In this document: positions 1-7,518 of the stretch, in pieces
Numbering within the stretch: the stretch's first letter is position 1
Layout of the letters: every line of letters begins with the position of its first letter
DNA from: Bacteroidaceae bacterium
GTDB lineage: Bacteria > Bacteroidota > Bacteroidia > Bacteroidales > Bacteroidaceae
Direction of reading: 5' to 3'
Length of the DNA: 10,576 nt
NCBI GenBank assembly: GCA_024695315.1
Contig: JAILIJ010000358.1
Location: 1 to 10,576 of the forward strand
The notes under the pieces: model-generated
The model's input: the letters and a program-made list of their open reading frames with translations, nothing else
What the model was told of the DNA's origin: nothing
The model's database searches: none
Made by a program: the position numbers and the translations under genes

Positions 1-386
1 TTCAGATATTCCTCTGGAGTCATGAGAATAGGGGCGCTAAGGTAGTTGTCTCCAAGTTTTGTACCAACTTTGTAGTATCCACTTTTCTCGTCGTACGTAC
101 CTTCGTCATGCTTCAGGTTTTCTGGGTCCTGAAGGTCCATAGGGTAGTCCTCAGGATGGTTACCTTGAGGATAGTCCGTTTTCTTAACTTTTATGGAGTC
201 ATCTTCTACTACATTAACATCTTTTACTTGTGGAGAAGAAGGTGAGTCACTAAGTTCATTTGAAGTATTTACGATGTTGGGTATAATACGCAGAAAAGCA
301 CTATTGCCATTTGTTTGTGAAGCAATAGCGCTGATGCTAATAGTTGCAAGTATTATATTTAATATGTTGCGAGATGTAACTTTCAA
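1..386 (-). CDS. sprA: SprA (Sov) type IX secretion outer-membrane translocon, N-terminal part
   Basis: Only the first 128 codons are present; the gene continues past the left edge. I translated it by hand on the minus strand. A signal peptide spans about residues 1-22 (hydrophobic core IILATISISAIA, then SQT). An acidic, low-complexity stretch follows, then a segment around residues 97-127 (YDEKSGYYKVGTKLGDNYLS and MTPEEY) that I recognise as the conserved start of SprA/Sov. In Bacteroidota, SprA is a very large outer-membrane barrel, over 2,000 residues, that exports type IX secretion cargo. The only plausible start is TTG at 386-384: an in-frame TAG lies two codons upstream, and no ATG occurs until well past the signal peptide. 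It follows ruvA by 89 bases on the same strand, an arrangement known from other Bacteroidota. Identity is fairly sure; the exact start is less so. Confidence 0.82.
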   Translation of the reverse strand, partial: MKVTSRNILNIILATISISAIASQTNGNSAFLRIIPNIVNTSNELSDSPSSPQVKDVNVVEDDSIKVKKTDYPQGNHPEDYPMDLQDPENLKHDEGTYDEKSGYYKVGTKLGDNYLSAPILMTPEEYL

Positions 387-475
387 AACCTAATTCTTTT
401 CTTACACTAGTATTAGAAACGAAAAAATGTTTATAATATTGTGCTTAGGAAGTAAAAAAAGTATGAAGCCACAGG
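387..475 (-). other. ruvA-sprA spacer
   Basis: These 89 bases separate two genes on the minus strand. I see no terminator hairpin, so readthrough from ruvA into sprA is likely. TACTTTTT (about 464-457 on the minus strand) is one base off the TAnnTTTG promoter motif and might give sprA a second, weak promoter. Confidence 0.35.
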
Positions 476-1090
476 TTATTTCAACATCTTGAGAGCAAGT
501 TTAATGACATTCTCTACAGCGGCATCTGGTTGATCCTTGAGAATAGTACGTACAGTCTTTGTGACTGGAGCAGGTGGAAAACCAAGCATCTTGAGAGCTT
601 CGATGGCTTCGTCGTGTACTTCCTTGTTGGATACTGTAATGCCAGTATCGTTGCTAAGTTGGTTTGCAGAACCGCCGCTTTGAATGTTGAGGCTTGCAAC
701 TTTATCCTTTAGCTCCACGATAATCCTCTGTGCTGTTTTTGTGCCAAGTCCTTTGACGCTCTTGAGGAATTTTTCATTTTCTGTAGTTATAATGTCGCAT
801 ACCTCAGCTGGTGAATATGAGCTAAGTATGGTTCTTGCAGTATTACCGCCGACACCGCTTACGGAGATGAGCATTAGGAAGAGCGCACGTTCCTCTTTAG
901 ATGCAAAACCAAAAAGAACCCATGCATCTTCTCGTATAGATTCATAAACATAAAGGCGAGCTTCGCTCTTGCCTTGAATAGCTGTATAAGTATTAAGAGA
1001 AATGTTGCAGAAATAGCCTACTCCGTGGCAGTCAATTGTGGCTGTTGTTGGGCTTAGTTCATCAACAATTCCGTGAACGTAATCAATCAT
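476..1090 (-). CDS. ruvA: Holliday junction branch migration protein RuvA
   Basis: RuvA binds four-way DNA junctions as a tetramer and loads the RuvB motor for branch migration in recombinational repair. The product is 204 residues, against 203 in E. coli. Domain I (about 1-62) is an OB fold beginning MIDYVHGIVDE, with HGVGY near residue 22 and the acidic pin pair E54-D55 in REDAWVLFGF. Domain II has two helix-hairpin-helix motifs, SVSGVGGNTARTIL (about 76-89) and VKGLGTKTAQRII (about 112-124). Domain III (about 158-204, EAIEALKMLGF) is the RuvB-binding end. The reading frame stays open nine codons further upstream, but the ATG at 1090 aligns with family starts and sits about 20 bases after a good promoter, so I chose it. 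sprA lies 89 bases downstream and is probably cotranscribed. Confidence 0.95.
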   Translation of the reverse strand: MIDYVHGIVDELSPTTATIDCHGVGYFCNISLNTYTAIQGKSEARLYVYESIREDAWVLFGFASKEERALFLMLISVSGVGGNTARTILSSYSPAEVCDIITTENEKFLKSVKGLGTKTAQRIIVELKDKVASLNIQSGGSANQLSNDTGITVSNKEVHDEAIEALKMLGFPPAPVTKTVRTILKDQPDAAVENVIKLALKMLK

Positions 1091-1114
1091 TTCGTAAAGT
1101 GTTATTTCTAATTG

Positions 1115-1143
1115 CAAAGATAAACCAGTTTACTCATAAAAAA
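1115..1143 (-). promoter_or_regulatory. ruvA promoter (Bacteroidota type)
   Basis: Read on the minus strand, TATCTTTG at 1122-1115 matches the Bacteroidota -7 consensus TAnnTTTG exactly. A T-rich tract about 16-21 bases upstream (around 1138-1143) is a weak stand-in for the -33 TTTG. Transcription would begin near 1108, giving an untranslated leader of about 20 bases before the ruvA ATG at 1090. Confidence 0.6.
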
Positions 1144-1186
1144 GACTCTTTTTGGATGAAAAAACGAAAAAAGATACAGAAAAGTT

Positions 1187-1217
1187 TTTTCTGTCTCAAT
1201 TTTATTTTGCACATTTG
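1187..1217 (+). promoter_or_regulatory. Candidate promoter of the ATP synthase operon
   Basis: Two overlapping, imperfect -7 elements precede atpD: TATTTTG at 1203-1209 (one T short of TAnnTTTG) and CACATTTG at 1210-1217 (one mismatch). A T-run at 1185-1190 sits about 19 bases upstream of the second and could act as a weak -33 element. The predicted leader is about 20-30 bases. A weak AGG at 1238-1240 lies five bases before the atpD ATG. Promoter position is inference; only the motifs are seen. Confidence 0.35.
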
Positions 1218-1245
1218 CGGTTGAAAAAATTTTTTACAGGTAGCA

Positions 1246-2751
1246 ATGAAACAGGTTATTGGAAAGATATCCCAGATTATTGGTCCGGTAGTATATGTAC
1301 AGTTCCCACCCGATAATCTCCCACGTATTCATGAGGCTGTTATTATAGAGCGTGATGATGCTCATAAGTTAATTGCCGAGGTGCAGCAGCATTTAGGTGA
1401 AAATACTGTACGTTGTGTAGCTATGGAGAGTACAGACGGATTACGCCGTGGTATGATTGTAGAGGCACAAGGACAACCTATAACTATGCCAGTTGGTGAC
1501 CAGGTTAAGGGACGTCTAATGAATGTTTGTGGGGAGCCTATTGACGGTATGGAATCTATGTCACGCGAAGGTTCACTTCCTATACATAGAGAAGCCCCAA
1601 AATTTGACGAACTCACTCCTGCGCAGGAAGTTCTATACACGGGTATTAAGGTTATCGACCTTATAGAACCTTATGCTAAGGGTGGTAAGATTGGACTTTT
1701 TGGAGGTGCTGGTGTCGGAAAGACTGTGCTTATTCAGGAACTGATAAATAACGTAGCCAAGAAGGGTAATGGTTTCTCTGTTTTTACAGGAGTCGGAGAG
1801 CGTACACGTGAGGGTAATGACCTTTTGCGTGAAATGATTGAGTCTGGAGTAATACGTTATGGTGACAAGTTTAAGGAAGCTATGGATCAAGGACATTGGG
1901 ACCTTAGCCTCATAGACAAGGAAGAACTGAAAAAGTCGCAGGTTAGTCTTGTGTTTGGACAGATGAATGAGCCACCTGGTGCACGTGCCTCTGTTGCTCT
2001 CTCTGGACTTACGGTTGCAGAAAGTTTCCGTGATGCAGGAAAGGCTACTGGAGAGAAACGAGACATTCTTCTTTTTATCGACAATATCTTCCGTTTCACA
2101 CAGGCTGGTTCTGAAGTGTCTGCACTTCTTGGACGTATGCCTTCAGCGGTTGGTTATCAGCCTACATTGGCTTCGGAGATGGGACAGATGCAGGAACGTA
2201 TCACGTCCACAAAAGATGGTTCCATTACATCTGTACAGGCTGTATATGTACCAGCAGATGACTTGACTGACCCTGCGCCAGCAACGACCTTCTCACATCT
2301 TGATGCTACTACAGTTCTCAATCGTAAGATTGCAGAGTTGGGTATTTATCCAGCTGTAGACCCACTTGATTCTACATCTCGTATTCTCGATCCTAATGTC
2401 GTGGGAGAAGAGCATTATAATACGGCTCAAAGAGTTAAACAGATTCTTCAGCGACAGAAGGAACTTCAGGATATTATTGCTATTCTTGGTATGGAAGAGC
2501 TTTCAGACGAAGATAAACTTACGGTAAGCCGTGCACGCCGTGTACAGAGATTCCTTTCACAGCCATTTGCCGTAGCACAGCAATTTACTGGTGTGCCTGG
2601 TGTTATGGTAAATATAGAAGATACTATCAAGGGGTTCAAGATGATTCTCGACGGTGAGTGTGATGATATACCAGAACAGGCATTCCTCAATGTCGGAACC
2701 ATAGAAGAGGCATTTGAAAAGGCAAAGAAACTTGCTGAACAAGCTAAGTAA
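1246..2751 (+). CDS. atpD: F1Fo ATP synthase subunit beta (catalytic)
   Basis: Beta carries the three catalytic sites of the F1 head, making ATP from ADP and phosphate as gamma rotates. The product is 501 residues, longer than E. coli's 460. In order: N-terminal beta barrel (about 1-80); Walker A GGAGVGKT at 153-160; catalytic-glutamate loop GERTREG at 184-190 (E185); Walker B strand ending in D279 (ILLFIDN); adenine-pocket and C-terminal helical domain with the DELSEED-type loop EELSDED at 417-423. Relative to E. coli, about 25-30 extra residues lie around 203-231, just before the conserved VSLVFGQMNEPPGARA; I believe this insert is typical of Bacteroidota beta subunits. It is the first gene of the operon, only five bases from atpC. 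All catalytic residues I checked are intact. Confidence 0.98.
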   Translation: MKQVIGKISQIIGPVVYVQFPPDNLPRIHEAVIIERDDAHKLIAEVQQHLGENTVRCVAMESTDGLRRGMIVEAQGQPITMPVGDQVKGRLMNVCGEPIDGMESMSREGSLPIHREAPKFDELTPAQEVLYTGIKVIDLIEPYAKGGKIGLFGGAGVGKTVLIQELINNVAKKGNGFSVFTGVGERTREGNDLLREMIESGVIRYGDKFKEAMDQGHWDLSLIDKEELKKSQVSLVFGQMNEPPGARASVALSGLTVAESFRDAGKATGEKRDILLFIDNIFRFTQAGSEVSALLGRMPSAVGYQPTLASEMGQMQERITSTKDGSITSVQAVYVPADDLTDPAPATTFSHLDATTVLNRKIAELGIYPAVDPLDSTSRILDPNVVGEEHYNTAQRVKQILQRQKELQDIIAILGMEELSDEDKLTVSRARRVQRFLSQPFAVAQQFTGVPGVMVNIEDTIKGFKMILDGECDDIPEQAFLNVGTIEEAFEKAKKLAEQAK

Positions 2752-2756
2752 AGAAT

Positions 2757-2978
2757 ATGTTTTTAAGAATTATAACTCCACAAGGTGTAAAGTACGACGG
2801 CCAAGTCACACACGTCAGATTCCCAGCAGTCAAAGGATTGATGGAAATACTTGATGGCCACGCTCCAATGATTGCTGCGGTGTGTGAAGGTGAGGTTACT
2901 GTTGACGACGATGTCATCGAAATAGGTGGCGGAGTGCTTAAAGTGGAAAACAATAAAGTAACTATAGTATGCGAGTAA
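2757..2978 (+). CDS. atpC: F1Fo ATP synthase subunit epsilon, short form
   Basis: Epsilon sits at the foot of the central shaft and couples gamma to the c-ring. This product is 73 residues, about half of E. coli's (about 139). It contains only the N-terminal beta-sandwich: FLRIITPQG at the start, the conserved GLMEILDGHAPMIAA at about 27-41, and GGGVLKVENNKVTIV at 57-71, which is the family's final strand. The two C-terminal helices that in E. coli and Bacillus extend into F1 and inhibit ATP hydrolysis are absent. The stop falls cleanly after the last strand and the next gene overlaps by ten bases, so this looks like a natural short form, not a broken gene. It starts five bases after the atpD stop. 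Confidence 0.93.
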   Translation: MFLRIITPQGVKYDGQVTHVRFPAVKGLMEILDGHAPMIAAVCEGEVTVDDDVIEIGGGVLKVENNKVTIVCE

Positions 2979-3355
2979 AACTTCAGTTCTTCGCCACTAT
3001 CCTATGTCTGTTAGGAATATTAGCAGGGGTAGCATGTAAGTTGTGGTTCCCTCAATATTGGTTTGGGTTATATCCTATGATTCTTGTGGTGTACTGGATC
3101 ATAGAAATGATTATGTCATTTATTATTGGACATTATGAAGGATACATGAATCAAGCTTCACTACAAGGCAGTAAATGGATGAAAACATATATGTTGAGTA
3201 AGTTCTGTAAGGTATTCATAACTCTCGCTTTAATACTTATTGGTCTCAACTACATCGGAGAGAGTACGCATAGGATTATTTTTGCTGCAAGTGCAGTAGT
3301 ATTCTATCTCCTTAATCTTGCAATTGAGACATACGTTGTTACAAGAAAAAAATAG
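2969..3355 (+). CDS. AtpI-like small integral membrane protein of the ATP synthase operon
   Basis: This 128-residue protein appears to have four membrane helices at about 5-23, 32-54, 77-95 and 102-122, with a short polar loop (about 55-76) and a basic tail (TRKK). I do not recognise a signature motif. Its place, overlapping atpC by ten bases and 14 bases before atpB, together with its size and topology, suggests an AtpI/UncI-type protein, which helps c-ring assembly or ion supply in other bacteria. E. coli AtpI is of similar length and hydrophobicity, but AtpI genes usually sit at the front of the operon. The ATG is taken from the overlap with atpC, which implies translational coupling. The coding call is firm; the function is inference from context. 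Confidence 0.8.
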   Translation: MRVKLQFFATILCLLGILAGVACKLWFPQYWFGLYPMILVVYWIIEMIMSFIIGHYEGYMNQASLQGSKWMKTYMLSKFCKVFITLALILIGLNYIGESTHRIIFAASAVVFYLLNLAIETYVVTRKK

Positions 3356-3369
3356 CATAATTAAAGATT

Positions 3370-4386
3370 ATGAAAAGAGTACTTTACATATTGCTATTGA
3401 TACTCGGATATGCGGCAGGTGCAAGTGCTGCAGAAGGTAATGCTGAGCCTAAGGATAGTCAGCTCAACGTGAAAGACATTATTATGGGACACATCGGCGA
3501 TGCCTATGAATGGCATATCGCTGGAAATGCCGTTATACCGCTTCCGTGTATTTTATACAGCTCTGATAAAGGGCTGGATGTTTTCATGTCTAATAGGCTC
3601 GAAGGAGGTGAGTCGTACAATGGATACCATATCGACCAGGCTAGTGGCAAGATAGTTAACGAGGCTGGTGTACGACCATTCGATATTTCTATCACAAAGA
3701 ATGTGCTCCAACTCTTCATTGTATGTATATTATTGTGCTCTGTAATCCTGTCTCTTGCGGCATGGTACAAACGTAATGGGTATGATAAGGCGCCAGGCGG
3801 ATTTGTGGGTATGATGGAGGCTGTTATAGACTTTCTTGATCAAGATGTGGCAAAAGCTAATATAGGACATGGATATGAGAAGTTTTCGCCATATTTAGGA
3901 ACTATATTCTTTTTCATTCTAACTTGTAATCTACTTGGTCTTATACCGATATTTCCAGGAGGTGCCAATCTTACTGGAAATATAGCCGTGACTATGACTC
4001 TCGCCATAGCCTCATGGATAGCCATAAACTTTTTTGCTCCTAAGGCATATTTTAAGAGTATCTTTTGGCCTGAGGTTCCTGTATTTCTCAAGGCTCCGCT
4101 TCCTATTATGCCAGCTATAGAGTTTATAGGTGTCTTCACAAAACCATTTTCATTAACAATTCGTCTCTTTGCAAATATTTTTGCGGGACACGCGATTATA
4201 CTCTCTCTCACGTGTATCATATTTGTGGCGTGGCAGAGTGGAGCAGTATTAGGATTGCCAATGACAATTTTAAGCGTCTTGTTCTCCATTTTTATGAATT
4301 GTCTTGAGTTGCTTGTGGCTTTCGTTCAAGCTTACGTATTTACGCTTCTCACAGCAAGTTTCATAGGATTAGCGCAGAATGAGTGA
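3370..4386 (+). CDS. atpB: F1Fo ATP synthase subunit a (proton channel)
   Basis: Subunit a provides the two proton half-channels beside the c-ring. At 338 residues it is longer than E. coli's 271. The extra length is N-terminal: a signal-peptide-like segment (LYILLLILGYAAGASA, about 5-20), then about 90 polar residues that would lie in the periplasm, then the first core helix at about 112-132. The core holds the essential arginine R265 in IRLFANIFAGHAI. H274 stands where E. coli has Glu219 and E313 where E. coli has His245, the paired arrangement also found in mitochondria; Q320 matches Gln252. It lies 14 bases after the AtpI-like gene and 79 bases before atpE. Identification is secure; cleavage of the N-terminal segment is inferred. 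Confidence 0.96.
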   Translation: MKRVLYILLLILGYAAGASAAEGNAEPKDSQLNVKDIIMGHIGDAYEWHIAGNAVIPLPCILYSSDKGLDVFMSNRLEGGESYNGYHIDQASGKIVNEAGVRPFDISITKNVLQLFIVCILLCSVILSLAAWYKRNGYDKAPGGFVGMMEAVIDFLDQDVAKANIGHGYEKFSPYLGTIFFFILTCNLLGLIPIFPGGANLTGNIAVTMTLAIASWIAINFFAPKAYFKSIFWPEVPVFLKAPLPIMPAIEFIGVFTKPFSLTIRLFANIFAGHAIILSLTCIIFVAWQSGAVLGLPMTILSVLFSIFMNCLELLVAFVQAYVFTLLTASFIGLAQNE

Positions 4387-4407
4387 TTATTATAAATATA
4401 TTCATAA

Positions 4408-4425
4408 TTGCGGGAATTACCGTAA
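4408..4425 (+). promoter_or_regulatory. Small hairpin in the atpB-atpE leader
   Basis: TTGCGG and CCGTAA form a six-pair stem (one G-T pair) around the six-base loop GAATTA. An A-rich, apparently unstructured 40-base stretch follows up to the atpE ATG. In E. coli the atpE leader boosts translation so that the c subunit is made in excess; this 79-base gap may do the same job, which is inference. Confidence 0.3.
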
Positions 4426-4465
4426 ATAAAAAGTAAGTTATTAACAATTAAAAAATACAAAGATT

Positions 4466-4708
4466 ATGTTACTTGAAGTCGCAGCAGGCGCAGGCCTCGC
4501 AAAATTAGGTGCAGCCATCGGAGCTGGAATAGCAGTACTTGGTGCAGGTTATGGTATCGGAACAATTGGTAAGTCAACAGTGGAGTCTATCGCTCGTCAG
4601 CCAAGTGCTGCAGGTGACATACGTTCTGCAATGATTCTTTCTGCTGCATTTGTTGAAGGTTGTGGACTTTTCGCTATTGTAGCTTGTATTTTGACACTCT
4701 TCTTTTAA
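4466..4708 (+). CDS. atpE: F1Fo ATP synthase subunit c (c-ring proteolipid)
   Basis: Subunit c is an 80-residue hairpin of two membrane helices that forms the rotating ring. Helix 1 (about 11-38) is glycine- and alanine-rich (GAAIGAGIAVLGAGYGIG), as needed for tight ring packing. The polar loop contains the conserved RQP at 44-46, which contacts gamma and epsilon. Helix 2 (about 53-79) carries the ion-binding glutamate E64 in AFVEGCGLF. The Gln and Glu-Ser/Thr residues of sodium-binding rings are not evident, so proton coupling is likely. The length is near the family's usual size. It is separated from atpF by ten bases. Confidence 0.97.
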   Translation: MLLEVAAGAGLAKLGAAIGAGIAVLGAGYGIGTIGKSTVESIARQPSAAGDIRSAMILSAAFVEGCGLFAIVACILTLFF

Positions 4709-4718
4709 TTAGAAAAAT

Positions 4719-5204
4719 ATGAATTTACTTTCACCAGATCCAGGTCTCCTATTCTGGATGATTCTTTCTTTTGGTATCGTCTTCTTCATACTGGCCAAAT
4801 TCGGTTTCCCAGTTATTATAGGGATGGTAAACAAGCGTAAGGAATACATCGAGATGTCTCTTCTATCTGCGCGAGAAGCCAATAAGCAACTTGCCGGAAT
4901 TAAGGAAGAGGGAGAACGTCTGCTTGCTGAAGCTAAGAGTCAGAAGCAGGAGATTGTTGCTGGAGCTATGGTTGAAAAGACAAAGATTGTTCAGGCAGCG
5001 CATGAACAGGCTTCTGCTGAAGCATCGAAGATTGCTCAGGAGTCTGCAATAGCCATTCAGCGTGCCAAGGAAGAGGCTCTCGCAGATGTGAAAGGTGAGG
5101 TTGCCGACATGGCGTTAAAAGTGGCTGAGACAATCATTCGTGAAAAGATGCAGGACGATGAAGAACAGAAGAAGGCTATACTTAAGATGATAGACAACCT
5201 ATAG
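4719..5204 (+). CDS. atpF: F1Fo ATP synthase subunit b (peripheral stalk)
   Basis: Subunit b forms the stator stalk that holds the F1 head against subunit a. At 161 residues it is close to the family norm (156 in E. coli). One membrane helix at about 9-28 (LLFWMILSFGIVFFILAKFG) is followed by PVIIGMVNKRKEYIE, the usual junction with the stalk. From about 45 to the end the sequence is a long charged, alanine-rich helix suited to a coiled coil, with an MKDEEQK-like acidic and lysine-rich C-terminus (QDDEEQKKAIL) that binds delta. It starts ten bases after atpE, and 72 bases separate it from atpH. Only one b gene is present, so the stalk is presumably a homodimer. Confidence 0.95.
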   Translation: MNLLSPDPGLLFWMILSFGIVFFILAKFGFPVIIGMVNKRKEYIEMSLLSAREANKQLAGIKEEGERLLAEAKSQKQEIVAGAMVEKTKIVQAAHEQASAEASKIAQESAIAIQRAKEEALADVKGEVADMALKVAETIIREKMQDDEEQKKAILKMIDNL

Positions 5205-5276
5205 GTTCATATCTTCAGTATTTGCCTACATGTAATTGTTCAGGTAATTGTTAAATTCAAGTTATCATTTTTTCGT

Positions 5277-5819
5277 ATGAACAACGGAAGTATTGCAACA
5301 AGATATGCTCGTGCGCTTTTTGAAGAAGCACGTGACAATGGGGTAGACGATAAGGTGTACATCCATCTCAGCATGCTGCAAAAGTCTATGACGGCAGAAC
5401 CTGAGTTGCAGTCGGTGCTCATAAGTCCTCGCATCACTCCTGAGAAAAAGCTTCAATTGTTGGCTACCGCAAGTGGCGACGATGTGGACGGTTCTTTATA
5501 CGACCGTTTTCTGAAGCTTGTCATCAAGCATGGGCGCGAATCCTATATGCGCACCATCATCTTTGTCTATAGTGATATTTACCGAGAAGAACATGGCATT
5601 GACCGTGTGGTTTTCGAAACCGCCAAGGAAATGGATGCTGAAGTGTTGGAACGGGTTACGCAGAAGGTTTCAGCCAAGACTGGACACAAGGTTGAGCTTG
5701 TGACATCTATTCGTCCTGAACTTATAGGAGGGTTCCGAATCAGAATCGGAGATATACGCTATGACTATAGCTATCAGACTAAGCTATTAAACATTAGAAA
5801 AAGATTATGGAACAAATAA
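5277..5819 (+). CDS. atpH: F1Fo ATP synthase subunit delta
   Basis: Delta caps the F1 head and joins it to the b stalk. The product is 180 residues (177 in E. coli). The N-terminal six-helix domain begins with the typical IATRYARALFEEA at about 6-18. The C-terminal signature PELIGGFRIRIGDIRYDYS lies at about 147-165 and is followed by a final helix ending KRLWNK. The gene overlaps the start of atpA by 13 bases, which suggests translational coupling of delta and alpha. The 72-base gap before it contains the nine-base repeat GTAATTGTT twice (5232-5240, 5244-5252) and no convincing ribosome-binding site. Confidence 0.95.
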   Translation: MNNGSIATRYARALFEEARDNGVDDKVYIHLSMLQKSMTAEPELQSVLISPRITPEKKLQLLATASGDDVDGSLYDRFLKLVIKHGRESYMRTIIFVYSDIYREEHGIDRVVFETAKEMDAEVLERVTQKVSAKTGHKVELVTSIRPELIGGFRIRIGDIRYDYSYQTKLLNIRKRLWNK

Positions 5820-7390
5820 AAGTTAGTGAAGTAACAGCTATGTTGCGTCAGCAGCTCGCTGATATCGAGAAGGAAGATACGCTGGGGGCAGAAGCCGAGG
5901 TGGGAACAATCCTTCAGGTCAGTGATGGTGTGGTACGAGCATACGGACTACGTAATGCTGAGGCTGGTGAACTGCTTGAGTTCGACAATGGCATGCAGGC
6001 CATTGTGATGAACCTTGAGGAGGACAATGTCGGTGCTGTACTTCTTGGACCTACTGACAATATTGAGGAGGGAGATACCGTAAAGCGTACGGGACGTATT
6101 GCCTCTGTGCCTGTCGGAGAAGGGCTTATCGGACGTGTCGTCGACACTCTTGGTCAGCCTATTGATGGAGAGGGTCCTATATCTGGAGAACTGGTTGATA
6201 TGCCACTTGAGAGAAAAGCTCCAGGGGTTATTTTCCGTCAGCCAGTTAACGAACCACTCCAAACTGGACTCAAGGCCGTAGACGCCATGATTCCTATCGG
6301 ACGAGGACAGCGTGAGTTGATTATTGGAGATAGGCAGACAGGTAAGACAGCTATTGCTATTGATACAATCATAAATCAGCGTTCATACTATGAGGCTGGA
6401 AATCCTGTATATTGTATTTATGTGGCTGTTGGTCAAAAGGGTTCTACAGTAGCAACTATTGTAAATACCCTAAAGCAGAAAGGGGCTATGGACTATACTA
6501 TAGTCGTCAGCGCAACTGCGTCTGATCCTGCAGCTATGCAGTATTTTGCACCTTTTGCTGGAGCTGCTATTGGTGAATATTTTAGAGATACTGGTCGCCA
6601 TGCTCTTGTTGTATATGATGACCTTTCAAAACAAGCTGTTGCTTATCGTGAAGTTTCTTTGATATTGAAGCGTCCATCAGGACGTGAGGCCTATCCGGGT
6701 GATGTATTCTACTTGCACTCTCGACTTCTTGAGCGTTCGGCTAAGATTATTGCTCAGCAGGAGGTTGCAGAGAAGATGAATGACCTGCCAGAAAGCCTTA
6801 AAGGAAAAGTTAAGGGTGGGGGATCACTCACCGCTTTGCCAATTATTGAGACTCAGGCGGGAGATGTCAGCGCATATATTCCTACAAACGTTATTTCAAT
6901 TACTGACGGACAGATATTCCTTGAGACTAATCTCTTTAACCAAGGTGTTAGACCTGCAATTAACGTTGGTATTTCAGTCAGCCGTGTAGGTGGTAATGCA
7001 CAGTTGAAGGCCATGAAGAAAGTGGCTGGAACATTGAAGATTGACCAAGCACAGTATCGAGAACTTGAGAGTTTCTCTAAGTTTGGTGGAGATATGGACC
7101 CTGTAACGGCTTTCACCATAGACAAGGGACGCAAGAACTCACAACTGCTCATTCAAAAGCAGTATAGCCCGATGGCTGTTGAAGAACAAATTGCTATCCT
7201 TTATGTTGGAACACATGGACTCTTACGTGATGTACCAGTAGAAAAGGTTAGTGAATTTGAACGCAAGTTTATCGATGTACTTAGAACTGCTCATAAGGAG
7301 GATATACTTGGTCCTCTGCATCAAGGAAAGATTGATGATGAGGTTAGCAGGGCCATTGAGAATGTTGCAGCTACAATAAGCGTAGAGTAG
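5807..7390 (+). CDS. atpA: F1Fo ATP synthase subunit alpha
   Basis: Alpha alternates with beta in the F1 hexamer; its nucleotide sites are regulatory, and it supplies the arginine finger to the catalytic sites on beta. The product is 527 residues (513 in E. coli). The N-terminal segment binds delta, and the barrel begins near GTILQVSDGVVRAYGL (about 33-48). Walker A is GDRQTGKT at 174-181, the Walker B strand is ALVVYDD at 266-272, and the arginine finger is R393 in VSRVGGNAQ. The conserved SLTALPIIETQAGDVSAYIP stretch lies at about 340-359. A few extra residues around 328-339 (PESLKGKVKGGG) precede it. It overlaps atpH by 13 bases but is followed by an unusually long 239-base gap before atpG. 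Confidence 0.98.
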   Translation: MEQIKVSEVTAMLRQQLADIEKEDTLGAEAEVGTILQVSDGVVRAYGLRNAEAGELLEFDNGMQAIVMNLEEDNVGAVLLGPTDNIEEGDTVKRTGRIASVPVGEGLIGRVVDTLGQPIDGEGPISGELVDMPLERKAPGVIFRQPVNEPLQTGLKAVDAMIPIGRGQRELIIGDRQTGKTAIAIDTIINQRSYYEAGNPVYCIYVAVGQKGSTVATIVNTLKQKGAMDYTIVVSATASDPAAMQYFAPFAGAAIGEYFRDTGRHALVVYDDLSKQAVAYREVSLILKRPSGREAYPGDVFYLHSRLLERSAKIIAQQEVAEKMNDLPESLKGKVKGGGSLTALPIIETQAGDVSAYIPTNVISITDGQIFLETNLFNQGVRPAINVGISVSRVGGNAQLKAMKKVAGTLKIDQAQYRELESFSKFGGDMDPVTAFTIDKGRKNSQLLIQKQYSPMAVEEQIAILYVGTHGLLRDVPVEKVSEFERKFIDVLRTAHKEDILGPLHQGKIDDEVSRAIENVAATISVE

Positions 7391-7518
7391 AGTATATGGC
7401 TCTTTACTACGGATAAATTGATTATAAACTCAAGTTTCACAAGTTTGGCAAAAGCTTTACTTGCTGGAAGTAAAAGAGGAGCTATAGGAGAGTAATTGAA
7501 AAATAAGAGTTGATAATT

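Noticed and set aside
193..393. Plus-strand frame of 66 codons at the left end.
   Set aside because: It is antisense to the signal peptide and N-terminal region of sprA, which has clear protein features.
4466..4708. Possible sodium-binding c subunit.
   Set aside because: The glutamate is present, but the helix 1 Gln and the Ser/Thr next to the glutamate typical of sodium rings are not seen.
7391..7495. Open frame of 34 codons directly after the atpA stop (possible readthrough extension).
   Set aside because: Alpha ends normally at its stop by family length, there is no selenocysteine or frameshift signal, and the peptide resembles nothing known to me.
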